Positions 49,721 to 61,300 of a DNA stretch of 64,000 nucleotides are shown piece after piece. The notes under the pieces were generated by a model. The model was given only the letters and a program-made list of their open reading frames with translations, did no database searches and had not been told where the DNA came from. The translations under genes were made by a program, and so were the position numbers. Source of the stretch: Mauremys mutica. Taxonomy: Eukaryota > Chordata > Testudines > Geoemydidae. Numbering within the stretch: the first letter of the stretch is position 1; each line of letters starts with the position of its first letter. The DNA is taken from positions 13,797,105-13,861,104 of the forward strand of contig NC_059081.1 in the NCBI RefSeq assembly GCF_020497125.1. Reading direction: 5' to 3'.

Positions 49721-49884
49721 GTGTTAGCAACATTGGGAGCCCAAGTGTAGATCACTCTAGCTCCAGCAGCTGTATTCTGCTCTCTGTTAATTAGTCTTGC
49801 CAAAAATATGTTTGACAGAATGGTAAAAATGGTTTCCAGAGATGGGAGCCTATCTACATTAGACCCCCAATGTTGCTAAAAACA
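49721..49884. mobile_element. TIR MITE next to the 3' LTR
   Basis: The left end GTGTTAGCAACATTGGGAGC then CCAAGTGTAGAT and the right end ATCTACATTAGACCCCCAAT then GTTGCTAAAAAC are inverted repeats over about 30 positions with few mismatches. It is about 164 bases, noncoding, and has no clear target duplication. Confidence 0.7.
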
Positions 49885-49899
49885 GTAGACAGCTAAACT

Positions 49900-50110
49900 T
49901 ATGTTAACAATGATACAAGGTTTACAAGAAGGGGGATGCAATACTACTGGGATTCATCAGATGGCGCTATTACAGATACTCTTACAACTTCTGTTTAACT
50001 GAATGTATAGGCAGCTAGATCTTTGGAGAAATGTTTTTTATTTGTTGAGGTGCAGTTCATTCCACGTGTAAAGTTCACCAGCTTGTTGAGTCTCTCTTTG
50101 CTTAAAAGTA
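49900..50110 (+). repeat. 3' LTR remnant of the gypsy-type element
   Basis: Direct-repeat partner of 46115-46325. It holds ATACTACTGGGATTCATCAG then ATGGCGCT, and GGCAGCTAGATCTTTGGAGA. It follows the integrase remnant and the MITE. Divergence from the 5' copy is large (roughly a third of positions by eye), so the insertion is old. Confidence 0.6.
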
Positions 50111-50119
50111 TTTCTTAGG

Positions 50120-51700
50120 TTACAGGTTGTCCATACAAATAGAAACATTATGTAGTGTCAAAAACATTACGCCCATCTTCTTATCAGTGCTGCACAAGAC
50201 AGGATTGATCCCGATATCACTAAAGAGCATATTTAAAGGGGAAAAGATAGAACACAATATGAACAAATAGGATGAAAGCCTTGTAAAAATGAACAAACAA
50301 AGAATCAAGGATCTTATAATTACTCTGAGATTATGTTTTTTAACACCCTTAACATACATTGATTATGACTTTGAAAAAAAAATCACAGCTCTAAATGCTT
50401 CTTTGACTTTCACTAATTTCCAGTATTTCCCAGTAATATAGCACTTTATTTTAGTCAGAAAAACATCCTAAGACCTCATTATATCTTTATCTTATGAAAC
50501 CCTTAAAGATGCATTTTGTAATCACAACTGACCATTCTTTAAATTTGGATATAGGGAAAACTTGTGAGAGCTCACCTAAAATATCATAAGAATTTTAAAA
50601 CACTCTTGTGTCTACTAAAAAGTAATCAAGAACAATCTAATATTCTGAATGTACATCCATTGTTTTGTTTTGCATTAAAATTTTACCAATCAGTCAGATT
50701 AGTAAGTGAAAATATGCTGCTTTGCATGCATGAACATAGACATGACTTTTAGCAAATCTGAGATCACTCTTGCCAATAGCCCCGTTAAATTGTTTTTATC
50801 AGTCTGGTTGACTGGAATGTTTGAGTATTTACAATAGACTCAAGCATATTAAGCTGAAAGTCTTTCTAATATACTGCCGAATTAGACATGGCTAAACAGT
50901 TGCATAGCAATATTCAGCTGCTTCCTCCAAAATAAAAAATTACAACTAAAATATTTGCCTCAAAATCTTTAAACATGTATTTTAATTCAGAATTGTTATG
51001 AGATGACGCCCTAACTATTCTCTCTCCCCGGCTTCTGCTAGAGTTTCAGGCACATACGGACAGAGAGTGCAAGCCCTAAGTCATATGCGGCCAATTACTC
51101 ATTTTAAATCAAGTGTTGATGGAAAACGTAGAGTGCATCCACACCTGTGTTACATGTTTGTGATTCATTCTGCCCTTGTACAATGGCACCTGGTTTATAA
51201 GCCATGGGAAAGCTAAATTAAAATAGAAAAACAAACAAACTTTTTTTTTTCCCCATGAGAAAAAATATCAAAATGGAAAAAGAAAGAAGGGATGCTGTAA
51301 GTGACTTAAGACAGCTGATATAAAAGAGGGAGATAGCGAGGTGGAGAGTAAAATGATTTGGCTAAGGACCCAGAGAGCAACAATGCCAGGCGTCCTCAGG
51401 GTTGACTCCCAAGTACACTGGGACAAAGTCACCCTAAAGCTGGTGTAGCAGCTCCTGGCCACCAGGGCATAGCTATGGGCTCCAATACCCTGGCTGATCC
51501 CCAGCTGTTGTTAACAGACAGTTTAATTTAGAGTAGCTTTCAGTCCTATTTATACACCTTGCGTGACCCCAGCGGACACTTCTGAGCCCTAATCTCAGAC
51601 ACTGGGGTAAATCATCCCACTGAAATGCTGGTCCTGTGGCCGACTGAGGATGGGGCTGGGAGGAGGAATAACTGGTTAAGGAGCAGCCAAGCAAAGCTGG
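50120..51700. other. AT-rich intergenic sequence, nothing recognised
   Basis: About 1.6 kb of unique-looking AT-rich DNA. There are no gene motifs and no nameable repeat before the LINE remnant that starts near 51.72 kb. Confidence 0.4.
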
Positions 51701-51719
51701 ATGGACCGGATTAAAAAAC

Positions 51720-52395
51720 AGAAGTTGTGACCTAGTTTATATCATCATCCCGGACTGAGTACACCTGCTGCAACAGCTATCCACGATTCCAAAGCCTGGA
51801 GATCAATTACCGTAAAAACCCTGTTCCATGGGGTTACCCGCTTTAGGCAGTTTGAAGGGTTGCAGAACGTGGCTGCATGCTTATTAAGCAGTGCCTCATG
51901 CAGGGAGAACATTTCACCACTCTTCTGCAGTCTGCACTGGCTTCTAATTAGTTTCCAAGTGAAATTTAAGGTATTGGTTTTGACAAAAGGCCTTCAATAG
52001 GACCTGACAAACTGAGTGACTGCTCCTCTCCTCTGTGAGGTCCCCCTCACAGTTATAATCCATCAGGCACTTTACCTAGGTCCTGGACCTGTAATTTCAA
52101 TGACAGGAGCTCCAGAGCAGATGTTTTCCATGAAGAGTCTGGAATTCACTCCCCCCCTAGGTTCAAAAGTGCCTGGAATTATTAATGGATAGGGCACACT
52201 TATCTGTCCTCTTGGGTTTTTAGTGACGTGACAGGTTCAGAGGGGGTGGGTTACTTAGAGTTTTGCTGGGTGTTAATTTAGTCTGGGTTTGTTGCACATT
52301 GATTGCTATGCTTGTTTTTTGTGTACTTGAAATCATTTGTAAAAGCATCTAGAGCCTTTGGGGGAAAGCACTTTAAAGAAATAAAGTCTAAATGA
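51720..52395 (+). pseudogene. L2-like LINE: end of reverse transcriptase ORF and 3' UTR, decayed
   Basis: From about 51857 a broken frame reads LQNVAACLLSSASCRENISP then LFCSLHWLLISFQVKFKV. It matches the C-terminal reverse-transcriptase part of L2-clade LINEs (LQN-x-AAR motif, SLHWLP-like block). Upstream, GLPAL-like and YIIIPD-like fragments fit the preceding block. Downstream, SGIHSPP at about 52.14 kb and then a noncoding 3' region end with GCACTTTAAAGAAATAAAG near 52368-52386. Stops and frameshifts make it inactive. Confidence 0.65.
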
Positions 52396-53960
52396 AAACT
52401 AAAAGAAAACCAGGGGAGGACGAAAACCAAATTGGGCTTGAAGAAGAAACCAAAGTTCCCCTCCACTGCAAATGTTGTTCTTCTTTGAGACAGTCTTCTT
52501 CCCAGGCAAGGCTCCCCCCCCATCCCAAACAGACTCTCAGACTAAACCTTCCCAGGCCAATTCCATCTCTCACCCCTGGAGACAATCTTCTTCCCAGCCC
52601 GCCAGGATGGACTTGTCTCCCTCCCACTTCTGAGCCCTTGATCTTCTTGCCAAGTGAAGCAGCACAGCTCAGACCACCCCAGCAGGCAGCTGCCGGTACC
52701 ACACAACTGTACAATGCACCACTACCTGATGCTCTGCCTCTGACTCACCGTGATGTCTAGGTCTCTCTAACTGTGCAGTCTGGATCCTAAGGATCTTGTC
52801 CTAATCCAGCCCTAAACATTCTCCTGGATTTCTCTTTTTCCCACTATATTTTTTGTGAGGGCTAAAGCCTAGTGCTTCCCTAGGTGATGTCATCCCACAT
52901 ATGCTCTCCACACACGTTGTTGTTAGCCAGAGTTGGGCAGATATGATATAGATTGATTTAGATACGCTTTAGGCAACCAAAAATTATTGGGCTCCATACA
53001 GGAGTATCTGGATGAAATTCTATGGCCTGTGTTCCACAGGAGATCATGGTCCGTTTTGGCATTAAAATCTGTGGATACAGCAAAAAAATATGCACACTAA
53101 TATCCCCTCAGCACTTGTTTTCCTTTCAGTAGCGCTGGCATCCCTGACTAATCTGACCAGACATAATTGAGCTAGAACCCAGCTCCATTTTTGAACTCTC
53201 AGCAAGTAGTTCACAATCAAACCACAGAGTAAAATAAATTTGAAGAGAGTTTAAAAAAAAAAAGCCAACACCAAACCTGCAGGATAAATCCAAATAATGA
53301 ATAAAGCTGAGGAAATGGTGATCTGTTCATGGAATAAGCATGAGAAGAAAAACAAGTTAAATTAGTCAGACCATTTATTCATTGTGAATGAGTCACTCAG
53401 CTCCACTGTTAGCTGCCTCCCCCACAAGCCACAGGACTTAAATACACTGGTATGGGGAGGGTGGAATTAATGTATAGAAAAAATCTTCCTCCTTTCCCAG
53501 AAAATAGGTCATCTGTCCCTGTCATCTTCACTTCTGGGCACGGGGTCCCTCTTGCCAGATTCGGCATTTATTTGCAGGTAATGGAGTTCATTGCTCTGAC
53601 AGGTCAAATTTTGATGAAAAATCAGGAAAAATGGTCAACAACATTTTCATGACTTCTTTTTCTTTTGGCTCGATCAGCTCTAAAACAAATATCCACATTT
53701 CCCCATCCCCATTTTCTGACCAGCTCTTGTTGCCATCTGATGTCTGCTTGATGGCCTATAGGAAATGATTTCATGGTCTAAATTCAGCATCCAGTGTCTA
53801 CATTACAGCTGGAACTACACAACAAGCTGCTGAGGCTGCAAAGAAGAGATGCCATGGTCTGAATAGGGATATACATTCACTGAACCAATCAACCTATGAG
53901 GGAGTGCTTCCAAATCAGGGTTAAAATCTTTGGCAGGGATTTGTGGGGAAATGTTCCAGG
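52396..53960. other. Intergenic sequence, including a C-rich open frame without homology
   Basis: The + strand from 52392 is open for 122 codons and rich in Pro, Ser and Leu, but it has no recognisable domain, no good initiation context and follows a LINE tail directly. I read it as chance. The rest is AT-rich with no recognised repeat. Confidence 0.4.
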
Positions 53961-53971
53961 CTGCTGCCTGT

Positions 53972-54272
53972 GGGTATGTCTACACTTCAAGGTGGGGGTG
54001 AAATTCCCAACTTGAGGAGACATACCCGCAACTAGCTCTGACCGAGTCTGCTCACTAAAAACAGAATGTAGCTGCCCTGGCATGAGTTGCAGGTGGTGCT
54101 AGTCACCCTGAATTTGTACCCATCAGAGACACTAGGCACCATACTTGGCTCTTGGCACTACTTGCACTGCAATGGCTACACTCCATTTTTGGTGCGCTAG
54201 CTTGATCAGAGCTGGCATGGGTATGTCTCCTCAAACTGGGAACTACACTGAGGTTGAAGTGTAGACCTACCC
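53972..54272. mobile_element. Foldback TIR element with hairpin ends
   Basis: The left end GGGTATGTCTACACTTCAA and right end TTGAAGTGTAGACCTACCC are inverted repeats with one mismatch in 19. Each end is followed inward by an inverted partial copy: TTGAGGAGACATACCC at 54012-54027 and GGGTATGTCTCCTCAA at 54219-54234, which are exact reverse complements of each other. The 301-base element can fold as one long stem or as two terminal hairpins. It is non-autonomous and its superfamily is undetermined. Confidence 0.75.
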
Positions 54273-54289
54273 TGTGACATAGCTATTCT

Positions 54290-55950
54290 GTGAATAAACA
54301 GAGCATTTCATTCTTCTGAGCGGTCAAACAATCAGACTGGCTGGAACCTGTGAGAGAAATGTTCTCATGTTCTAAGATCTCTAATGGTCATGAGATGCTT
54401 GTTCCGCACTAGAGGTCTCATACATGTGTCTTGCATGGAATCCCCATTGCCATATTTATTTGTCCTCATTTGAGTATTATTGTTCCTCAGATTCTTAATT
54501 CACACCAAGAGTCACATACATAAAGCTTATTTTCCATGATTTTGCAATTTAAACATCTTTAGAAGGTTAACGTGTGTGGAACAATTTCCAAGATCTCCTT
54601 TAGCTCATAATAAACAACAACAATATATTCTGCAATGAAGTCTTTCAGCTTATTGTCTTTCACACGAAGCAAATAATCTCTAACAATCCCCAACTATCTA
54701 TAAACTGCTGCTGAAGGCTACACAGGTAGCTTTTGCTCATCATACAACCAATTAATTCAAGTCAAACAGATGGAAATGTGTGTTTCCTAGACTGAACTAT
54801 ACTGAAAACAAGCAGCAGAATTTTTTAATGAATGTTATGATCTCTCAAATAGTATTTCTTACAGAAAGGGTGGGACTGAACTGCAAAATTCAGATCTAAA
54901 TCTGGATTCTGAGCTCCTGAAAATTCAAGAGTGTTTGGATTTGGGGTTTTCTTGCTGTTCTTTATTACACAGGGGAAAAAATATAGAAAGAGGCTGTCCA
55001 CTGGATTGGATGACTCAAAGAATAGTTAATCAGAGAATGGAGCTGTTTGCTTCTTGGTTGTTGGTTTGAATCTATTCCAGGTCTGTCATGTTGTTACTAT
55101 ATTATGACTGTTGTGTGGCTCATGTGAAATCCACAGTCTGCCTGGTGTTCTGTCTCCAATTCTTAGCAGACAGGTTTCCAGGTTACAAAAACTACAACCA
55201 AATTAGGCACCAGCAGTATCAGCAGAGAGGCCTAGGTGTGAATGGGCTTGGAGACAGCTATACCCTGGGCGTAACTCCTTCAGACTCCCTTATGCACTGC
55301 AAGGAGAGTTGCAATACTATTGCTAGTGTTAAATCTGTTTTGGAAGTAAACAGACAACATCCTTCCCTCTATGTTTGTTAATCTGGCAATGTTCATGAGT
55401 AGTAAATGTACTTGCAAAACCTTTTCTTTCTTTCTTTCTTTCTTTCTTTCACTACAAAAGTAGTTGGCTAGGATTGACAGCTCATGTTTCAGATTTATTC
55501 ACTTCTTGAGATAAGAAGAGAATTCAGAATACTTAGTAAAAAGAAAATGTTACAATAACTTTCATGAAAAAATTATTTCAGTTTTCCAGCCAGCTCTGCT
55601 CTATCTTGGTATCAAATAGAGTCATATGCAATATATATGTATTCTGTACAAATTGGCATTCTTTTCCACTCTTACAGGAAGGTAAGTTATGACCTGTTTT
55701 CTCAGTTTTGAAAATCTGAGTTTAAATCTAGAGCAAAAGTTAAAATGAGTTTGATGGTCTTAGCCTATTTCTAGTGGACATTTGTCATTACTAAACCTCC
55801 AAACAATTTGTTACACACACTTCAGGAGAACTACAGTACAGGAATGTTAAAGATGTTGAAAGTCAAGAGAGAGGATTGGTTGTATAGAGAAGCCTGAATC
55901 ATGCCTAGCTTTAACCAGAGATGGACCCACACCAAATCCTACATGCTAAA
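54290..55950. other. Intergenic sequence with a (TTTC)n microsatellite
   Basis: Unique AT-rich DNA. A TTTC repeat runs from about 55423 to 55450. The open frame at 55088-55381 (97 codons, + strand) has no recognisable domain. Confidence 0.4.
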
Positions 55951-55964
55951 CACTCCTTTTTTAA

Positions 55965-56163
55965 TTTTTTTTTTTATAATTGGAGATATACCAATCTCCT
56001 AGAACTGGAAGGGATCTTGAAAGGTCATTGAGTCCAGTACCCTGCCTTCACTAGCAGGACCAATTTTTGCCCCAGATCCCTAAGTGGCCTCCTCAAGGAT
56101 TGAACTCTCAACCCTGGGTTTAGCAGGCCAATGTGCAAACCACTGAGCTATCCCTCCCCCCCC
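55965..56163 (-). mobile_element. tRNA-derived SINE of cryptodiran turtles (minus strand)
   Basis: On the + strand it reads TTGGAGATATACCAATCTCC, TAGAACTGGAAGGGATCTTG, CAGGACCAATTTTTGCCCCA, AAGGATTGAACTCTCAACCC and CACTGAGCTATCCCTCCCCC, the reverse complement of the copy at 35342-35545. B box (GGATTGAACTC on the +) and A box (CCACTGAGCTA on the +) are both present. Nearly full length. Confidence 0.9.
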
Positions 56164-57192
56164 CAACCATGGATCCTGAACTTGGGAGATGCTTGGATCC
56201 ATATCCATGTCTGAATTTTGTGGCTAAGGCTTCTTTCTAGCATAAACAAATACTGTCAGTCCCTCCAAAAATCCAGTTGGTAAATTATAACTGCTCCCAC
56301 AGGAGTTCTGTTCAAATTTTACAAAAAGTCCCACATGAGTTATCAGTCTTTCTGGTTTATCCAGCTCTTTGACAATTTCAGTGATGTGGAATTTACCAGG
56401 TGCACTAAGCTGGTGTGTCCTTTATGTGATGCTGAACATACCTGGTACAGATTCTCAATACTCCTTTGATGTTAGTGGAATATCCATTTCTGGGGGTCTA
56501 GCTGTTATCCATACTGCCATTCAGGTGACATTGATAGGTTTCCATCTTGGTTTCTAGGCTTTGAATCTATGGAGGAAAACAAGGAAGTAGGAAAATGGTT
56601 AAAATAGATGATTGTCTTCTCCCTATCTCTTTCTTTCCTTCCTTTTTAAATTCTAATATTAGAATAAGTTGCATGCACAGAGCAAATATAGTCATAATAC
56701 ATGACAATGCAGCAAAATCCCTGCCTACATCAATTATTGTGGTACCATATATTTTTATTTTATTCCATTGGGAAAATACAGAATTAGAGTAAGAAATCAG
56801 TCGGATAACAAAGCCACATGGAGAACATTCAATGCACCAAGACACTCCTTTCAGTGAACTGTATACAGAGTGATATGGAAAACAGTATGAAACTGAGGCA
56901 GCTTCCTAGTCTAATTGGTGGCATTGTGCTGCCAGATGAACTGCCTTTCTAATACAATCAGCTCTAGACACCTAGTCACTCTCAGAAATAATTTCTTATA
57001 CTTAAAGCTACGAAGAACATAGTTGTCACTGTTTATAGAATCACACTCTGAAGGGGAAGAAAAATATTTGACAGCAAAAAATGTAAGCAGCTCAAAGCCT
57101 AGTGTCATGGTGGTCTGTAGAGAAAGGCATATTGCCAGACTTAAGCTCAAATAATTTACTCTCTGTTTAGTGCCAGGAAAACTCCCCTACAA

Positions 57193-57487
57193 TCAGAGGC
57201 ACTGACTTCCCCAGTTCCCGGGGGGTGCTCAACCCCCATTCCCACTCCAGGCCCTGTCCCCACTCCACCCCATTACACCCCTCCCCCTGCCTCCTTCTGC
57301 CTCCACTCCTCCCCCTCCCCCCAGTGCCTCCTGAACGCTGCTGAACAGGTGATTGTGGCGGGTGGGAGGCGCTGGGAGGGAGGAGGAGGAGCTGATCAGC
57401 AGGGCTGCCGGTGGGTGCTGAGCACCCACTAATTTTTTTCCAGCAGTGCTCCAGCCCTGGAGCACCCAGGGAGTCGGCGTTTATGTC
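57193..57487. mobile_element. C/G-rich TIR element typical of turtle genomes
   Basis: The left end CAGAGGCACTGACTTCCC and the right end GGGAGTCGGCGTTTATG are imperfect inverted repeats. The interior has a C-rich left half (CCCCACTCCACCCCATTACA and so on) and a G-rich right half (GGGAGGCGCTGGGAGGGAGG), plus GGTGGGTGCTGAGCACCCAC near the right end. It is non-autonomous. The sharp local rise in G+C against AT-rich surroundings marks it as an insertion. Confidence 0.65.
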
Positions 57488-57734
57488 TATAATGTTTTCT
57501 GAACAAAAACCTGACTAACTTTATGCTATCAAGACATAAGAACTGTTTTTACATCCAGAGATGAGATTGTTCTCAAACAGTTGACCTAATATTGATCTAT
57601 TTTTGTCATTGCTTTTGCACTGCAGAGAAAAGGGGATAACTTCAATTGTTCAAACCTAATGATTCTAAGATAAACACTGCAAATAGATGATAGTAAACAA
57701 GGTTGCTACATAATAGCACGGAATAGAGAGGTGC

Positions 57735-57935
57735 GATCTACCATTCTGTGCACAGGCCTAGGTTGTAGGATATCGGGCTCCTCTAGTGACTCTTGTATGG
57801 ATTCCCACTGTGGCCGAGGCCCAGTTGTTTCACCTCTCTGCCTCAGTTTCTTCATTCTTGTCGAATAGGGATAATACCCGATGCACAGGTATGTTATGAA
57901 GAAGAGTTACTGTCTCTAAAATGTGAAATATTATT
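57735..57935 (+). repeat. MIR SINE
   Basis: GTTTCACCTCTCTGCCTCAG then TTTCTTCATTCTTGTCGAAT, AGGGATAATACCCGATGCAC and GTTATGAAGAAGAGTTACTG form the MIR core and 3' region, preceded by a weaker tRNA-related part. Confidence 0.65.
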
Positions 57936-58214
57936 ATTGACACAGAACTGCAGCCCTTTTTAAGCTGGGGGTGCTGAATACAAGCCCTTGTGGTATGAAT
58001 GCATTAAGCTGTCTTGTGATTCTATACGACAGGAAAACAAAGTATTTCCTTCACACCAGCTGTTGTGAGAGGTTCCACAGTCAGAAACATTATTCCTGCT
58101 TACACATCGGAAGTCATTTTAAATATCTAGATAGCAGAGTTGGGCAGCTATATCTACCTGGCATCTAGGTTCTTAAACCAAGTTCAGCACTGTGATGACT
58201 GAACTCAATCAACC

Positions 58215-58373
58215 TATATAAAACAAAGCACATGCATCCGACAAAATGGATATTCATCCACAAAAGCTCATGCTCCAATATGTCTGTTAGTCTATAAGGT
58301 GCCACAGGACTCTTTGTTGCTTTTACAGATCCAGCCTAACATGGCTACCCCTCTGATATTATATAAAACAAAG
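58215..58373 (+). mobile_element. Penelope-like 3' end with decayed hammerhead ribozyme and 14-bp target duplication
   Basis: TATATAAAACAAAG occurs exactly at 58215-58228 and 58360-58373 and brackets a 131-base insert. The insert begins with a hammerhead-like core: CCGACAA (for CTGATGA) at 58238-58244, a perfect stem TGGAT-ATTC-ATCCA at 58247-58260, then CAAAAGC where CGAAAGC is expected. It continues with TGCTCCAATATGTCTGTTAG then TCTATAAGGTGCCACAGGAC, the turtle Penelope-type tail. The core substitutions should abolish self-cleavage. Confidence 0.7.
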
Positions 58374-58379
58374 GTGCTC

Positions 58380-61300
58380 TGCCTACATCATGACACTCCA
58401 AGAGGTTCACCAGCACTTGACTGAGGTCATGAGCTGGCTTCTTCGATGAGCTGTCCAGGACAGCCTGTTCTTATTCTCTTGCAATTGGTTCTTCTCAGAT
58501 GCCAGAAGAGCCAGAAGCTACTTTACCCAGGCTGTTGTGCCCCCATGAAGCATTATTGGGAAAAGCTGATTTTGAGACACATCTGAAAGGAACCCATTGT
58601 GGGTGGTTGGATGTGGGGTCAGAGTATGAAAACTTTTTATGTGGGCACAATCTACATCATACCTCCGTCTGCTCAACCAATTCCCCATCTATTACAAAAA
58701 GAAATACGGCTCGCCCCGAGCCAAAAAGTTCAGAACACTCTGAGGGTGTTAGGTTCGGGGGTTGGGGGTATGAAGCTGAAATTTTGTTGGCAGAATTTTT
58801 TCTGACAAAACTCTCAACAGAAAACAGGGGTTTTGAGTAAACTTTATTTATTGCAAAAAGTATGTGGGATCCATGAAAAAATCTGATTTAGTTATCCAAA
58901 AACAAACACCCCAAAATTGAAATATTTTTATTTGGGAATGCTGCCATGGCGCCGCATGGGAATTATAGTTCAGTTGCCTTGAAAAACCCATTTTGATAGA
59001 GACAAGAACAAATCACAATGTTTGGATCTGGATCAAAAATTTCCATAAATTCAAGGATGTCAGGATTCGAAGTTTCAGTTTGGGCAGATGAAACCCTCCT
59101 TCCTGTGCTGACATACCAGTTCCCATAATGCTTTTAATATCTCTTCATACCTTTGCTTCTTTACCTTCATTAACCTCCACACTTTCTTATTGTAACATTT
59201 CCATTGTTTTAACTTCTATGCCTGAATATTTCTATGAATGGTGAGTTATACAGTAATAATTCATTCTATATCATGGTATATATGTTTTCATTACAAACTT
59301 TGATGTACAGCTCCATATACATGTAATTTACTTTATTCTTACTATATTTCTAGGTTTGTGCCACATATTATTAAAAATGATGGATAAAATTAATGTATTA
59401 TGCAGGCAGCAAATTAAACCATCTTTGTAAAAGATGCTGTATTTTATCTTAAAATAACCACAAATCCCAATGCAAATTGCAAGCTTTCATGTTCAGACAT
59501 GTAGTCAAATGATTCTGTCTAAAAATGCACTGTATCTTCTAGTCTTATAATTATACAGAAGCTCTATATAGCTTCAAAAAGCCATTTTGTTAATGGCAGC
59601 GAATAGCTTATATAGAACATTTCCCAACTCTATTTTTTCCTAAACTAAAAATGCTCACTAAAGTCTGAAAAAAGTGCCTCCCATTATTTTGTCAATTTCA
59701 GGAAGAGACACAAAGGTAAATGTTTTATTTTACTACATTTGAGGTGATATATTCATAAATTTTGCTAGGACAGTTCAAACATATTTTCAATGAATACTTG
59801 TGGATCTATTGATGAAAATATATTTACACATCTCATGGTGCAAGATATAACTTCCAGCTTGGAAACTCTATAGGCTTCTATATATTAAATGTATTCATAC
59901 TAGTTCTAACGATGATGTTGGCACTATTAACTTTCACACTATATAAGAAAAGTTTAAGGTTTATTTAAAGTGTGTTTCTTTCTATTAGTTTGTTTAAACA
60001 GATTTCCCTTAGAACATTCATAGGCTCTCTCTCTCTCTCTCTCTCTTTCTATTCATCTTCGGATATATCTACACCATTCTAATTGAATATTACTTCATTT
60101 TTTCTGTTACTGTTTCAAACTCTCATCTGGGGTTTGATGTTTCAGATCAGTAGCGATAAAAGAGAAGTAAACATTCTATGAAGGGTCAGATTTTGAAAAA
60201 CAGGTGCCTAATGCACAAACATTCAAACATAGGTGAAAAAAAGGTAATTGTGCCCAATGGATGAAATTCACCCTGGTGCAGAGGGCCAGCTCAAGGCCCT
60301 CCAAACTAATTAGGCTCTGCGTTTGGCTGCGCTTTGCCCCTTGTGCACGGTGGAGGGGATCTAGACACTCATTTGTATGAGGGTGAGGGGATTATGAGAT
60401 CATTGTTTACGTGGCCCCAATGGCCATAATACACTACACAAGTGGGCTGTGGGTATAGCAGGACTGCAGTACACCACCCTGCACTGGCCTTTGCACTTCA
60501 CCTGCATAAAGTCCAAGTACTCAAATGATTCCATCTAAACATTTTTTTCTGTCTTCTAGGTCTATTGCTCAGCCTAAATTCCAGCACAGTGAATTTAATC
60601 ACATACGAAGCTGTGTAAAAAGCAGCTTGTTACCCACGCACAAATATCTGTCTGTGCCTATTTTTTCATGTACAACCTAGATGCCTGTTTTCAAAAATTT
60701 TACTATTACCTTGCAAAATAAATACCTATATGTTTATTTATCCTAGTTCTAGAAGTGGACATTAGCCAAAATATGATGGGATATATAAGTCCCACATCAG
60801 ATTTAAAATTATTTCATCTTTGTTTTACCCATGTTATACCCTGAATGAATAACACAATATTACTTATATGCATTATGGACCAAAGGACTGCATGTGGTAC
60901 AGTACATCTAAGATGAATGTATCTGAATAATTCGGTAAAAAGTTCAAGCTATTCCAAATATTAAGCTGCTAATTGAATAGCTATCTCAGTACCATCCAAT
61001 ATCTGACCACAGAAAGAAAAAAAATGCTCTTGTATCCTGATGTATAGCTTTCAATCTTCAGAGTTACAAAGAAAATTTAACATCACCAGCATAACAGTCT
61101 AAGCCATGTGAACAGGTTCTTACACAAAGTGCATTTGGATAAGGGCAAACATCTCACTGAGGATGTAAAAAGACACCCTCTCTGTATATCTTTGCATGTA
61201 TGTAAAATGCATGTAGGATCTGTTTCCCTTTGCTCTGACCTGAAATTCCCCTTTGCTCTGAGGTGGAGCTGGTGAACCTGCAAAAACAGCAATAACAGTC

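Larger units (their letters stand above)
46100..50115 (+). mobile_element. Decayed near-complete Ty3/gypsy LTR retrotransposon with nested insertions
   Basis: Protein remnants lie in pol order on the + strand between two diverged LTRs: protease end (about 47.1 kb), reverse transcriptase (47.2-47.95), RNase H (48.0-48.6) and integrase (49.05-49.4). All frames are broken by stops and frameshifts, so it is a fossil. Gag could not be recognised between 46.35 and 47.05 kb. A Penelope-like fragment (48756-48842) and a MITE (49721-49884) sit inside. Outer limits are approximate because the LTR termini are not resolved. Confidence 0.75.

Noticed and set aside
52392..52760. 122-codon Pro/Ser-rich open frame
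   Set aside because: It has no recognisable domain, starts in the tail of a LINE remnant and has weak start context.
55088..55381. 97-codon open frame
   Set aside because: It has no family motif and no supporting exon structure, so it is probably chance.
58499..58840. 113-codon open frame next to the Penelope-like insert
   Set aside because: No domain or homologue recognised, and an overlapping frame of similar length exists; probably chance.
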